A stretch of DNA of 64,000 nt from Staphylococcus warneri (GCF_900636385.1 NZ_LR134269.1:434001-498000), one strand, 5' to 3'. Counted from the first letter of the stretch, positions 27,840-37,201 are shown. Program-made: numbers and translations. The notes: a model not told the origin generated them from the sequence alone.

Positions 27840-29669
27840 ATGTTTAATCAAATTAAAAGACTTTTAATTGGGCGTCCCAAAAAGAATAGGGACTTGAAAA
27901 ACGAAAAAATCACTAAATTTAAAGCATTAGCCATTTTATCATCAGATGCATTATCATCAGTAGCTTATGGTCCAGAACAGATATTAATTACATTATCTGT
28001 TGTAGGCGCAGTAGCGTCTTGGTATACATTACCTATTGCTGCAGGCGTTCTGATTTTATTAGCTGCATTGATATTATCATATCGCCAAGTGATATATGCT
28101 TACCCTAAAGGTGGCGGAGCATATATGGTATCAAAAACGAACTTAGGAGAGAAATGGGGACTTCTTGCTGGTGGTTCGTTATTGGTCGATTATATTTTAA
28201 CCGTAGCAGTTAGTATATCCTCCGGTGCAGATGCGTTTGTAGCTGCATTTCCAAATTTATATGATTACAAAGTACTCATAGCATGTTTATTAGTATTAGT
28301 TATTTTGATATTAAATTTAAGAGGTCTAACTGAATCGGCTACTGTGTTATCTTATCCAGTGTACTTATTCATAATTGGATTGGTTGCATTAATTGTAGTG
28401 GGAACGTGGCGTGTTGCAACAGGTGACATTCAACCCCATATGCAATCTTCAGTAGGAACAGCAGTACACGGCGTGACACTCTTTTTACTATTAAAAGCAT
28501 TTTCTTCAGGGGCTTCTTCTTTAACAGGGGTAGAGGCTATTTCAAATGCGGTGACAAACTTTAAAGACCCAGCACCTAAAAATGCTGTAAAAACGTTAGT
28601 CACAATGGGTAGTATTTTAGCATTCCTATTAGTAGGTATCGTAGGATTAGCTTATGTATATGGCATTATGCCACAGACTGAGACTACAGTTCTATCACAA
28701 TTAGCAACACAAATCTTTGGTGACAATGTGGCATTCTATTTTGTACAAGCTACAACAGTATTGATTTTAGTATTAGCAGCAAATACTGGTTTTACAGCAT
28801 TTCCAATGTTAGCGGCATCTATGTCTAAAGATAAATACATGCCTAGAATGTTTACAGTTAGAGGGGACAGATTAGGTTATTCTAACTCAATTCTAGTGTT
28901 AGGTATTTTTGCGATTATATTAATTATCTTATTTAAAGGTAAAACTGAAAATTTAATTCCATTATATGCAGTAGGTGTGTTCATTCCATTTACATTAGCG
29001 CAATTTGGTATGGTATTAAAATGGTTTAGAGAACGACCAAAAGGTTGGCAGGCTAAATTAGCAGTTAATACATTAGGTGGTACGATTACATTTGTAGTAT
29101 TTATGATATTCTTGATTACTAAATTCAGTCATGTTTGGCCCATTTTATTATTCTTACCATTCTTCGTATCTGTATTTGTAAGAATTAAAATTCATTATCG
29201 TAATGTCGCAGAGCAATTACGTTCTGATTTAGATGTCCATGACGTACCAGTAGTAGATCGTAGTTTAGCGATTGTACCGATTATGAGTATTACGACTGTG
29301 GTTGATAAATCAATTTATTATGCACAAATGTTAGCGAATAATGACGTGATTGCAGTGCACGTTTCATTTGGTGATGAAGATGAAAAAGCATTCCAAGAAA
29401 AATGGAAGCAACACTTTCCTGACGTTAGACTTATTATTTTACATTCAGAATATAGAAGTATCATCAGACCGATATCACGATTTATTGATAAAATACATCG
29501 TAAAGCCGAAGATCAAAATTATTTAATCACGGTGGTTGTTCCGGAATTTATTCCTAAGAAACCTTGGCATCATTTATTACACAACCAAACGAGTTTACGA
29601 TTAAAAATGCATTTAATTTATCAAAAGAACGTGATATTATGTACAATTCCATTTAAACTAAAAAAATAA
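27840..29669 (+). CDS. KimA (YdaO)-like APC potassium transporter
   Basis: A 609-residue protein with 12 helices followed by a ~150-residue cytosolic domain (from about residue 455) with an alternating fold. LSSDALSSVAYGPEQ near residue 33 and YPKGGGAYMVSKTNLGE are signature stretches shared with B. subtilis KimA, a high-affinity K+:H+ symporter inhibited by c-di-AMP. The TATAAT at about 27729 may be its -10. I saw no c-di-AMP riboswitch in the leader. Called by family similarity. Confidence 0.75.
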   Translation: MFNQIKRLLIGRPKKNRDLKNEKITKFKALAILSSDALSSVAYGPEQILITLSVVGAVASWYTLPIAAGVLILLAALILSYRQVIYAYPKGGGAYMVSKTNLGEKWGLLAGGSLLVDYILTVAVSISSGADAFVAAFPNLYDYKVLIACLLVLVILILNLRGLTESATVLSYPVYLFIIGLVALIVVGTWRVATGDIQPHMQSSVGTAVHGVTLFLLLKAFSSGASSLTGVEAISNAVTNFKDPAPKNAVKTLVTMGSILAFLLVGIVGLAYVYGIMPQTETTVLSQLATQIFGDNVAFYFVQATTVLILVLAANTGFTAFPMLAASMSKDKYMPRMFTVRGDRLGYSNSILVLGIFAIILIILFKGKTENLIPLYAVGVFIPFTLAQFGMVLKWFRERPKGWQAKLAVNTLGGTITFVVFMIFLITKFSHVWPILLFLPFFVSVFVRIKIHYRNVAEQLRSDLDVHDVPVVDRSLAIVPIMSITTVVDKSIYYAQMLANNDVIAVHVSFGDEDEKAFQEKWKQHFPDVRLIILHSEYRSIIRPISRFIDKIHRKAEDQNYLITVVVPEFIPKKPWHHLLHNQTSLRLKMHLIYQKNVILCTIPFKLKK

Positions 29670-29673
29670 ATTA

Positions 29674-29719
29674 AAAAGCCGTCGCACTCATCAATTATTT
29701 AATAAGTGCGACGGCTTTT
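29674..29719. terminator. Bidirectional terminator after the KimA-like gene
   Basis: Perfect 15-bp stem (29674-29688 and 29705-29719) with A/T flanks, shared with the convergent antiporter locus. Confidence 0.9.
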
Positions 29720-29735
29720 AGTTTGAGACATATAG

Positions 29736-30362
29736 TTAATATTTCTCTGCAAATACTATTTCATTGTAGTTGATATTTTCCCGTAATTGACTTGCCACTT
29801 TACGTGATAGTTGATTACGTTTAATTAAAGCATCTAAATATTCACGTTCAGCATAAATAGCTTGGAGGTGAATATTTTGTTGCGCTTCAGTTGTTAATTC
29901 TTTAGAAGTTTGGTTTGATTTATCTTTATTTTTATTACCTTTACGTCGATTACGTAAGGCACGAGATAAGGTGTGATATTGATCAACAACTAAACTTACT
30001 TCTAACACGTTTGAAGCATTTTGCTCTTTTTGCATACGTAAAATAATATGATGATTAACGATACGTAAAATTTGTTGCACCTTTTTCAAATCATTTTGAT
30101 AAACTTTTAACATTTCTGTACGGTCAAGTTGTGCTTCTTCATTGTGATGTTGCGAATTATTTTCAGTTTGATTTGATTTGCTTGGTGAGACATGATCTTT
30201 ATGAGCATGTTCCTTTTTAAATCGATCATACTCTTGTTTACGTAAATTCTTTCTTGCTTTAAAACGAAGATAGAACATTTTAAAGAAGCGTGAAATTTTC
30301 TTTACAAAAGAAGCTTCTTTATAGGAATTAGTAAGTTCTTTAACATTTCTATAGTTATTCAA
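29736..30362 (-). CDS. Detached C-terminal tail of the antiporter
   Basis: 208 codons opening at a TTG that is simply the continuation of the upstream frame. There is no convincing ribosome site, so independent translation is doubtful. The last ~45 residues (AEREYLDALIKRNQLSRKVASQ onward, in parts) match the repeated helix pattern at the end of long Nha antiporters (acidic/basic helix with 'ISxxVxxxLR' spacing). Best read as part of the pseudogene, not as a separate protein. Confidence 0.6.
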   Translation of the reverse strand: MNNYRNVKELTNSYKEASFVKKISRFFKMFYLRFKARKNLRKQEYDRFKKEHAHKDHVSPSKSNQTENNSQHHNEEAQLDRTEMLKVYQNDLKKVQQILRIVNHHIILRMQKEQNASNVLEVSLVVDQYHTLSRALRNRRKGNKNKDKSNQTSKELTTEAQQNIHLQAIYAEREYLDALIKRNQLSRKVASQLRENINYNEIVFAEKY

Positions 30363-30395
30363 CTCTTGTGAATTGATCTTGCCTTTATTGATAAG

Positions 30396-31919
30396 TCATT
30401 CTAATGTGGCAGTTTCTTCTTCCTCAGCAATTTCTGCTAAACGATGTAATTCTTTAGTATTTTGATTATCTGGTTCTGCATTAATTAGGAATGACATTTC
30501 TCCATAATATTGTGTTAATACAGGTCTATAATCAATGTCTTTATTCTTTTCAGATAGTTCTTTAAGGCGACTTATAACCGCTTGCATAATGAAAATTTTT
30601 GCTGATTGATAGGTCATACCTTCATTTTCTGTTGATTTCTCTGATTCTGTGATGAAAGGTAATACCACTTGCGCCATTATTAAGCTGATAAGTACCATTA
30701 ATGAAGCGATGAATAATAAATCATTTCGATACTCGAAGGTTTGGTGGTTATTGATAATCGTTGGCAATGTTAAGGCCATGGATAATGAAATTGTTCCGTG
30801 TATACCACACATTGTCATAATAAATGAATAACGTATACGGCTTGGTGGTTGTTCTTCAGCGATATCCGTGTCTTCCAAGTAACGTTGTAAGTGATTTGGA
30901 TAATAGAAATCTTTGTATAGTAAGAACACCCAGATAAAACGAACAACATAAATAGCTAGTGCAATAAGCAAACTAATCAATATTAAGAATTTAATATTAT
31001 CTGGTTCTACTTTGATGATTTGGATGACAACTTCAGGAACGATGAATCCCAATACCACGAATACGAATCCGTTTAGGGCATAACTCAACGTATTCCAAAT
31101 TTGCGAGTAGCTCATTTGTAGTTCAGTTTGTGCACGAATGAGTCGATCGCGTTCCCAACCATGTAAAAGACCTGCAACAACAACTGCGATAATGCCTGAT
31201 GCATGGAACAACTCTGCAATAAAGTAAACAGCAAATGGTGTAAGTAATTGAATGAATGTTAAAGTATTATTGTCTTTCATACCTTTGTTAGCAGTTAAGT
31301 AAATACGTAATCTGACAACCACTGAACCTACAATAATTCCAATTAAAATACCAATAATTGTAGACACGATAAATTGCTCTATCGCATTTACAGCTGAAAA
31401 GGCACCTGTGACTAAAGCTGTAACAGCAATTTTAAATGAAATAATACCGGCAGCATCATTTAAAAGTGATTCACCTTCAAGTATGGACATTGATCCTTTA
31501 GGTAAGACTTTCCCTTTTGTGATAGCTGATACAGCAACTGCGTCTGTTGGGCATAGAATTGCTGCAATAGCAAAGGCAGCTGGCATTGGTAAATTAGGCC
31601 AGATCCAATGAATAAAGAAACCTACACCAATAACGGTAGTAAATACTAAAGCCATAGCCATTAGAATAATTGGTTTTTTATATTCAAGTAATTTCGTTCT
31701 TGAAACATGCGTACCTTCAACGAATAGTAAAGGTGCAATGACAGCCATCATAAAGACCTCAGAATCGAAATCAAAATGAATGGGGATAGGTAAGGTGAAG
31801 ATGGCCACACCTAACGCGATTTGTATAAAAGCAGTAGGGATTTTAGGAAATCGATTATGTATAATCGAACTAATCACTACTGCAATTATAAAGATAATAA
31901 AAGCTTCTAATAATTCCAT
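30396..31919 (-). CDS. Na+/H+ antiporter membrane domain (N-terminal fragment, possibly functional)
   Basis: 507 residues with 12 or so helices of the monovalent cation:proton antiporter-1 fold. The ion-site region reads CPTDAVAVSAI (about residue 125) and EGESLLNDAAGI (about residue 147), both intact. It exchanges Na+ or K+ for H+ across the membrane. The frame stops at TGA soon after the last helix (EEEETATLE), so the cytosolic regulatory tail is lost unless the stop is read through. GGAGAT precedes the ATG. Confidence 0.85.
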   Translation of the reverse strand: MELLEAFIIFIIAVVISSIIHNRFPKIPTAFIQIALGVAIFTLPIPIHFDFDSEVFMMAVIAPLLFVEGTHVSRTKLLEYKKPIILMAMALVFTTVIGVGFFIHWIWPNLPMPAAFAIAAILCPTDAVAVSAITKGKVLPKGSMSILEGESLLNDAAGIISFKIAVTALVTGAFSAVNAIEQFIVSTIIGILIGIIVGSVVVRLRIYLTANKGMKDNNTLTFIQLLTPFAVYFIAELFHASGIIAVVVAGLLHGWERDRLIRAQTELQMSYSQIWNTLSYALNGFVFVVLGFIVPEVVIQIIKVEPDNIKFLILISLLIALAIYVVRFIWVFLLYKDFYYPNHLQRYLEDTDIAEEQPPSRIRYSFIMTMCGIHGTISLSMALTLPTIINNHQTFEYRNDLLFIASLMVLISLIMAQVVLPFITESEKSTENEGMTYQSAKIFIMQAVISRLKELSEKNKDIDYRPVLTQYYGEMSFLINAEPDNQNTKELHRLAEIAEEEETATLE

Positions 31920-31998
31920 AGAAATCTCCTTGTAATAATGATATATATTATTCTACCTTATATTTTCACATTTACAATTTAAACAAATTAGACAAAAA

Positions 31999-32029
31999 AA
32001 GGTATAATCGACAAAATCGATTATACCTT
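31999..32029 (-). terminator. Terminator of the CycA/AapA-like permease gene
   Basis: Perfect 13-bp stem (31999-32011 and 32017-32029), 5-nt loop, seven T residues on the minus strand. Confidence 0.9.
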
Positions 32030-32044
32030 ATAATAATATAATTA

Positions 32045-33448
32045 TTATGTGTTTTCTACGTGTTTTTGATCAGATAAGCGTTGCTTATCAGCTAAGTCTT
32101 TAGCGTTATTTTTATACTTTTTATAGTAGAAGTATAAGAAGATGAACCAGAATGGTGAAATAAAGATAGCAGCTCTAGTATCATCACTAAAGAATAATAA
32201 AATGAATACAAACGCAAAGAATGCTAATACAACGTATGCTGTAGCTTGTCCTCCAATCAATTTAAACTTATTGTCTTTATGTTCTTGTGGATTCTTTTTA
32301 ACATAAATAATATAAGAAACAATAATCATTGCCCATACAACTAAGAACAATACTGTCGATAGCGTAGTGACATATATAAATAATTGAATGGCATCTGGAA
32401 AGATAAAGTTAAGTAGTGCTGCGACCAATAAAGTAAATGATGACACGAACATTGATAAGTAAGGAACACCATTTGAATTGGTTTTACTTAACACTTTTGG
32501 TCCTAGACCTTGTTTAGATAAGCCGAATAGAATACGACTGTTTGAATAAATACCACTATTTGTCGCAGAAGCGGCAGCTGTTAATACTACGAAGTTAACA
32601 ATACCAGCGGCAAATGGAATACCAATCAATGTAAATAATTTCACGAATGGACTGCTATCTGGATCGATACCATTCCATGGAATGACGGACATGATAACGA
32701 GTAGTCCACCAATATAGAATAATAAAATACGAATAGGTACGTTATTGATAGCTTTAGGAATCGTTTTCTGAGGATCTTTTGTTTCCCCAGCTGTAACCCC
32801 AATTAATTCTATACCTATAAATGAGTACACAGCAATTTGGAATGACATTAAGAACCCAAATGCACCATGTGGGAACATACCGCCATGTTTAACTAGGTTA
32901 GTAAATGATGCATGCCCGTAATGTGTTTTGAAAGAAAAGAATATCAATACTAAACCTACAATAATCATAGCGACAATTGTAACTACTTTAATAATTGAGA
33001 ACCAGAACTCTAATTCTCCAAATAGTCTTGCACCGAGTAAGTTAAACGAAATTAAAATTAATACAATGAATAATACTGTTAGCCAGTGAGGTACTTGTGG
33101 ATACCAAAAGGCGAAATATTGTCCCATTGCTGTTAAGTCAGACATACTCGAAACAATCCAACAAATCCAATAAGTCCAACCAATCACGAAACCACCGAAA
33201 GGTCCGATGTATTCATTGGCTATATCAACAAATGAATTGAATTTCGTATTACTTAATAATAATTCCCCTAAAGCACGCATAAAAGCAAAAAGTATCATTC
33301 CGATAATCATATATGTGAATAACAGAGAAGGTCCTGTAAGTGAAATCGTCTGTCCAGAACCTAAGAATAGCCCCGTACCAATTGCACCCCCAATTGCAAT
33401 TAATTGGATATGTCTGTTATTCAACTCTCTATGTAGTTGTCTTGCCAT
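32045..33448 (-). CDS. Amino acid permease, D-serine/D-alanine/glycine (CycA/AapA) type
   Basis: A 467-residue APC/AAT-family proton symporter with 12 helices. The opening ELNNRHIQLIAIGGAIGTGLFLGSG (in parts) contains the helix-1 GTGLF motif, and WxxGIDPDSSPFVKLF plus GIYSNSRILF are typical of CycA. In staphylococci the relative imports D-alanine, glycine and related amino acids and affects D-cycloserine sensitivity. A cre-like box lies 39 bp upstream of the start, suggesting CcpA control. GAGGAGGAAC precedes ATG. Confidence 0.85.
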   Translation of the reverse strand: MARQLHRELNNRHIQLIAIGGAIGTGLFLGSGQTISLTGPSLLFTYMIIGMILFAFMRALGELLLSNTKFNSFVDIANEYIGPFGGFVIGWTYWICWIVSSMSDLTAMGQYFAFWYPQVPHWLTVLFIVLILISFNLLGARLFGELEFWFSIIKVVTIVAMIIVGLVLIFFSFKTHYGHASFTNLVKHGGMFPHGAFGFLMSFQIAVYSFIGIELIGVTAGETKDPQKTIPKAINNVPIRILLFYIGGLLVIMSVIPWNGIDPDSSPFVKLFTLIGIPFAAGIVNFVVLTAAASATNSGIYSNSRILFGLSKQGLGPKVLSKTNSNGVPYLSMFVSSFTLLVAALLNFIFPDAIQLFIYVTTLSTVLFLVVWAMIIVSYIIYVKKNPQEHKDNKFKLIGGQATAYVVLAFFAFVFILLFFSDDTRAAIFISPFWFIFLYFYYKKYKNNAKDLADKQRLSDQKHVENT

Positions 33449-33486
33449 AATGTTCCTCCTCAGGAAAGCAAAATAAACATTTTTTG

Positions 33487-33500
33487 TGAAAGCGTTTTCT
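33487..33500 (-). promoter_or_regulatory. cre (CcpA) site upstream of the CycA/AapA-like permease
   Basis: On the minus strand AGAAAACGCTTTCA matches the cre consensus TGWAANCGNTNWCA at all but the first base. It lies 39 bp upstream of the start codon, in the promoter or early leader, where CcpA would repress or block elongation. Confidence 0.7.
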
Positions 33501-33710
33501 TTTTATTAATACTATAGAAATAGTTGTAATAAAGCAATTAATTTTCAAAATATAAGTAAATACATTTATTAGGCTTTGTATGATAAATATTACTTATGAC
33601 TTTTTTGAATAATCACATAATTCTGTTAAATAGGGGTACTTTCAATAGTAATTAATTTTCGAAAACATAACTATTATAAAGATAAAATAATAATTTTTGA
33701 AATGATATGG

Positions 33711-33725
33711 TGATAATGATTATCA
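33711..33725 (+). promoter_or_regulatory. Perfect 7-1-7 Fur box upstream of the phosphoesterase gene
   Basis: TGATAATGATTATCA is a perfect TGATAAT-N-ATTATCA palindrome, the core Fur motif of Gram-positive bacteria. A candidate promoter (TTGAAT near 33738 and AATAAT near 33760) lies just downstream, followed by a second, weaker box at 33758-33772. Confidence 0.8.
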
Positions 33726-33757
33726 ATCATAGTTTTTTGAATCAAAAAAGAGATATG

Positions 33758-33772
33758 TAATAATGATTAACA
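33758..33772 (+). promoter_or_regulatory. Second, weaker Fur-like box
   Basis: TAATAATGATTAACA differs from the 7-1-7 Fur palindrome at two bases and overlaps the candidate -10 of the phosphoesterase promoter. Confidence 0.5.
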
Positions 33773-33804
33773 ATGATAAATAATATGTGAAGAAGGAATG
33801 TAAA

Positions 33805-34614
33805 ATGAGAATAGGTGCGATTTCAGATTTACATGTTGATCGACACCCCAAATTAACCGTGCAACATTATTTGGATAGTTTAGTTGATGTGGTAATCAAA
33901 AGAAATATAGAGTTACTCGTCATTGCAGGTGACATTTCAAATGACTATCGACAAGTGATTCAATTTATCAATGACTTAAAAGAAACGCTAAATATCCCAA
34001 TATTATTTGTACCTGGGAATCATGATTTATGGTCTGATGGTACAGATAAAAGTTCACAAGACATTTTCGACATTTATACACAACAAGACACGTGTTTGAT
34101 TAAACAACCGTATATTATTAATGATGATTGGGCAATAGTGGGGCATACAGGATGGTATGATTACTCATTTGCTAATGACCAATTTTCATTCGAGAAATTA
34201 GAACGAGGTAAACATTATGGTGCAACTTGGCAAGATAAAGTGAGAATGGATTGTGATATGACGGATAAAGATTTGTCATTACAAGCGGCGCAACAAGTGG
34301 AAGCGGATATAGAACAAGTTGGCACACGTAAGATTATTTTAGTAACACATGTTGTTACACATCCTGCTTTCGTAGTGCCAACACCACATCGTATTTTTGA
34401 TTTCTTTAATGCTTATATCGGAACCAAAGACTTCAATCATATATACCAAACTAACAATATTCAATATAGTATTATGGGGCACGTTCATTTTAGAAAAACT
34501 TTGATGGATAAGGGTATACACTATTTATGTCCATGTTTAGGATATCAACGTCAATGGCGTACAGATGATATTTCTCAGGAAATGAATCATGCACTAATGG
34601 ACTTTATCATTTAA
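33805..34614 (+). CDS. Metallophosphoesterase (calcineurin-like)
   Basis: A 269-residue cytosolic phosphoesterase with the full dinuclear metal signature: DLHVD (residues 8-12), GDISND (about 41), GNHD (about 73), THVVTH, and GHVHF near residue 225. Substrate unknown. ATG 33805 is chosen because GAAGGAAT lies upstream; an in-frame GTG at 33787 has no ribosome site. A perfect Fur box precedes it, suggesting expression under iron limitation. Confidence 0.85.
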   Translation: MRIGAISDLHVDRHPKLTVQHYLDSLVDVVIKRNIELLVIAGDISNDYRQVIQFINDLKETLNIPILFVPGNHDLWSDGTDKSSQDIFDIYTQQDTCLIKQPYIINDDWAIVGHTGWYDYSFANDQFSFEKLERGKHYGATWQDKVRMDCDMTDKDLSLQAAQQVEADIEQVGTRKIILVTHVVTHPAFVVPTPHRIFDFFNAYIGTKDFNHIYQTNNIQYSIMGHVHFRKTLMDKGIHYLCPCLGYQRQWRTDDISQEMNHALMDFII

Positions 34615-34617
34615 AAA

Positions 34618-34652
34618 TCGCTAACACTCAAAATAATAGTGGGTGTTAGCGA
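34618..34652. terminator. Terminator between phosphoesterase and C39-type peptidase genes
   Basis: 12-bp stem (34618-34629 and 34641-34652, one wobble) between convergent genes, with A-run before and T-run shortly after. Confidence 0.75.
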
Positions 34653-34669
34653 AGTGTTTTTGATATTGA

Positions 34670-35284
34670 TTATTTAGGATCAACGTATAAACACATGCGC
34701 CCTGGGGCATTAAAACTGCGTTCCATTTTAGATTTCTTAATTTTAATGATTTGTTTTTGATTAGGGAAGATAGCTGGAACAATAACACCTTTCTTTATAT
34801 GACTCCATAGTGGGTCTATATAATAATAGTGTTGATCATCATAGCCAATTAGTAATGTGACATGGATATTCGAAACCAGACGAATTTTACGACCATCAAA
34901 TTTGAAGCTACGACGCATTGGTCGAGCACCTAAACTCGTATGATAAATCACAATAGGTTGTCGTTTATCAATGATCTTTTCTAATTCAGCCAAGCTAGTA
35001 CCTGTGCCGTCAATGATATGTGAGTTGTATTTTTGTAAAAACGGAACATAGGCTTTTGGGAAAATGGTTTGGTGATAGCCAAATTTAACAAGTAAATGAT
35101 GACCAACATAACCTTTATATGGATTGTTTGGGTGGGTGGGCCAATTTTTCATAATGTCTGTAGCTTTAACAGGTTGTTCATTATAGTGAAGCATCATAGA
35201 CGCTGATACGCCTTCACAGCCCATAATCATTGGTATTGGAAATAACTGACTCATCGGTTTAACAGGTAATATAGTTTGGTTCAT
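34670..35284 (-). CDS. C39-like cysteine peptidase family protein
   Basis: A 204-residue protein of the C39-like family (PF13529 type). The putative triad is Cys in MGCEGVSASMML (about residue 22), His in IHVTLLIGYD (about residue 143) and Asp in YIDPLW. No signal peptide is obvious. AAGGAGATT fixes the start at 35284 rather than 35311. No ABC exporter or bacteriocin gene is adjacent, so it is a stand-alone peptidase of unknown substrate. Confidence 0.75.
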   Translation of the reverse strand: MNQTILPVKPMSQLFPIPMIMGCEGVSASMMLHYNEQPVKATDIMKNWPTHPNNPYKGYVGHHLLVKFGYHQTIFPKAYVPFLQKYNSHIIDGTGTSLAELEKIIDKRQPIVIYHTSLGARPMRRSFKFDGRKIRLVSNIHVTLLIGYDDQHYYYIDPLWSHIKKGVIVPAIFPNQKQIIKIKKSKMERSFNAPGRMCLYVDPK

Positions 35285-35449
35285 CGTTAATCTCCTTCGA
35301 CTTAAATACACTTTAAATAATATTCAATATTATATACCGTGCACCATTTTTTGGATAATGATATGTTTAGAAATAATCATTTTAATGTTATTCAATCCCA
35401 AGATAGGTTATAAATAAATGGGAGTAGAAATTTTTAAGGGGAGTCAAAG

Positions 35450-35929
35450 ATGGATTATCAAATTAAAAGTATGAAAGCGACACATATTATTGGCGTGACA
35501 CGTCAATTTAAAAGTGGCGGTCATGCTCAAAGTAATATTCCTGATTTTTGGGAAGATGTGACGTCTATGGGATTAGATCGTAGACTTGCAGAAAAAAGTG
35601 ACCTAGCACTTAATGGGTTGCTTGGTCTTTGTTTACCACAACAAGATGGTAAAATGAATTATATGATTGGGGTGTCTTGTGAGACCAATCCAAACGACGG
35701 TTTAGAAACGTATCAACTAGAGGATAATGATTATCTTGTGGTCAATGCGAAAGGGAAAGTACCTCAATCCATTAGACAAGCGATGCGTCAAATTCATCAG
35801 GAATTGATTCCAACTGAGAATATTCAGTTAAAGCGTGCACCGTTTTTCGAATTGTATCCTGAAGGCGATACGCAAGACGACAATTATATTACTGAAATTT
35901 GGTTACCCATAGAACAAAATAAATCATAA
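35450..35929 (+). CDS. GyrI-like (effector-binding domain) protein
   Basis: A 159-residue single-domain protein of the GyrI/SbmC/AraC-effector-binding (SRPBCC-like) fold. Marks are the opening IKSMKATHIIGVTRQF, the central YMIGVSCETNP, and FELYPEGDTQDDNYITEIWLPI (in parts) near the C-terminus. Such domains bind small amphipathic molecules or gyrase, with no DNA-binding domain here. AAGGGGAG precedes ATG. It ends in a long terminator hairpin. Confidence 0.75.
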   Translation: MDYQIKSMKATHIIGVTRQFKSGGHAQSNIPDFWEDVTSMGLDRRLAEKSDLALNGLLGLCLPQQDGKMNYMIGVSCETNPNDGLETYQLEDNDYLVVNAKGKVPQSIRQAMRQIHQELIPTENIQLKRAPFFELYPEGDTQDDNYITEIWLPIEQNKS

Positions 35930-35933
35930 AAAA

Positions 35934-35993
35934 GCGCAAGTGTTAGATGCTTTCAGACTTATAGGTCTGAAAGCATCACACTTGCGTTTTTTA
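35934..35993. terminator. Long hairpin terminator, GyrI-like gene / Bcr-type gene
   Basis: About 22-bp imperfect stem (from GCGCAAGTGT at 35934 to ACACTTGCG near 35987), flanked by A and T runs, between convergent genes. Confidence 0.9.
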
Positions 35994-35995
35994 TT

Positions 35996-37201
35996 TTATG
36001 AACGATATTTAGTTGGATTAAGTTTGAAATAAATGACTTGTAATATGACTAATAATATTGCCGTTACTGAAATGATTACTAGGTATGGTGAAGCGTCAAA
36101 TTGACCTTTAAGACCAACTAATGGTGAAATCACACCGCCTAAAATAAATTGGAATAAGCCTAATAAACTTGAAGCATTGCCACTACCACCAGTTCGTTCT
36201 TCCATAGCGAGTGCAAAGCCTAACGGTCCGATAGACGTAACCGGGCTTATATTTAAAAAGAAAGCGATGATTAACATCCAAATAGGCCAATGCATTGTTA
36301 ACGTTAAAATAATCAATACGACCCCAATGATTTGGATTAGTGTTAAATAGATTAATAGCGTGTATCGACTCAACTTTTCAACTAATAGTGCCACAATTTG
36401 ACTTACTAGAATTAAGCCGATTCCATTGACTGCTAAAATCATACTAAATTGTTGTGGCGATAAGCTATAAATTTTTTGCGTAATAAATGGTGATGCGGCT
36501 GAATAACTAAATAACATGACATAAGTTAATCCTTGTAACAACATTGGAATCACAAATGATGGTTTCTTTAACAACTGACCAAAATCTTTAAAAATACGTC
36601 CATAGTTTAATATTTTACGTTCGGATTGATCTGTTGATGGCATTTTCATCAATACGCCGATAATGACGATGATTGTGATTATTGTCAGAATGACAAAGAT
36701 ACTTCTCCAAGTAGATATGGTTAGAGCGAATCCACCGAGTAATGGTGCAATGATAGTAATAATCCCATTAACGACCATAAGTGACGTTAAAAACTTAGCC
36801 ATTTCGTCACCACTAAATTTATCTCCGATAGATGCTTTTGCAATAACAATAGAGCCACCTGCTGTTAAACCTTGAAGCAATCTTAAAAATAGAAAGAAAT
36901 ATAAGTCTGTCGTAAATACCGCAATTAAGGATGCAAGCATATATATAACTAGAATCGTTAAAGCAATTTTTTTTCGACCAAATGCATCTGATAACGGACC
37001 AAAGAAAAATTGTCCAAGTGCTAAGCCAATCATTGCAAAAGAAATCGTTAATTGAATTTCAGATGTCGTTGAACTAAAAGCATGTTGCACATTCGGTAAC
37101 GATGGTGAATACATATCAATCGATAAAGGACCAAAGGTAGTCATTACACCGAAAATGATAATTAATATGAAAGGGAAGTGCTTGGCACTTGTATTTTGCA
37201 T
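35996..37201 (-). CDS. Bcr/CflA family multidrug efflux MFS transporter
   Basis: A 401-residue, 12-helix drug:H+ antiporter. MTTFGPLSIDMYSPSLPNV is the Bcr/CflA opening, with loop 2-3 FFFGPLSDAFGRKK and motif C in helix 5 (APLLGGFALTISTWRSIF, in parts). The start at 37201 is taken because AAAGGAG lies 8 nt upstream. It is divergent from padR, and the palindromes between them suggest that PadR represses it. Confidence 0.85.
   Translation of the reverse strand: MQNTSAKHFPFILIIIFGVMTTFGPLSIDMYSPSLPNVQHAFSSTTSEIQLTISFAMIGLALGQFFFGPLSDAFGRKKIALTILVIYMLASLIAVFTTDLYFFLFLRLLQGLTAGGSIVIAKASIGDKFSGDEMAKFLTSLMVVNGIITIIAPLLGGFALTISTWRSIFVILTIITIIVIIGVLMKMPSTDQSERKILNYGRIFKDFGQLLKKPSFVIPMLLQGLTYVMLFSYSAASPFITQKIYSLSPQQFSMILAVNGIGLILVSQIVALLVEKLSRYTLLIYLTLIQIIGVVLIILTLTMHWPIWMLIIAFFLNISPVTSIGPLGFALAMEERTGGSGNASSLLGLFQFILGGVISPLVGLKGQFDASPYLVIISVTAILLVILQVIYFKLNPTKYRS

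Larger units (their letters stand above)
29736..31919 (-). pseudogene. CPA1 Na+/H+ antiporter gene interrupted by an in-frame TGA
   Basis: The 507-codon membrane part (30396-31919) and the 208-codon soluble part (29736-30362) lie in the same frame, parted by one TGA (30398-30396) and ten sense codons (LINKGKINSQ plus Glu) that continue the helix-rich text. Read through, the product would be ~727 residues. Bacterial NhaP/NhaK-type antiporters of 660-700 residues carry just such a cytosolic tail. A CGA-to-TGA or TGG-to-TGA change is the simplest cause. The antiporter core could still be made as a truncated protein. Confidence 0.75.
33449..33804. other. 355-bp divergent intergenic region, permease / phosphoesterase
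   Basis: No ORF seen. It holds the cre site near the permease side and two Fur-type boxes near the phosphoesterase side, with very AT-rich sequence between. Confidence 0.7.

Noticed and set aside
29736..30362. Independent hypothetical gene after the antiporter
   Set aside because: Same frame as the antiporter, starts at a TTG without ribosome site, and the end resembles antiporter tails; treated as a pseudogene part.
32045..33600. T-box or other amino acid riboswitch before the amino acid permease
   Set aside because: No specifier-loop or T-box sequence visible; the leader is too short.
35347..35380. GATAATGATAT half of a Fur box near the C39-like peptidase gene
   Set aside because: Only one half-site; the other half does not match.
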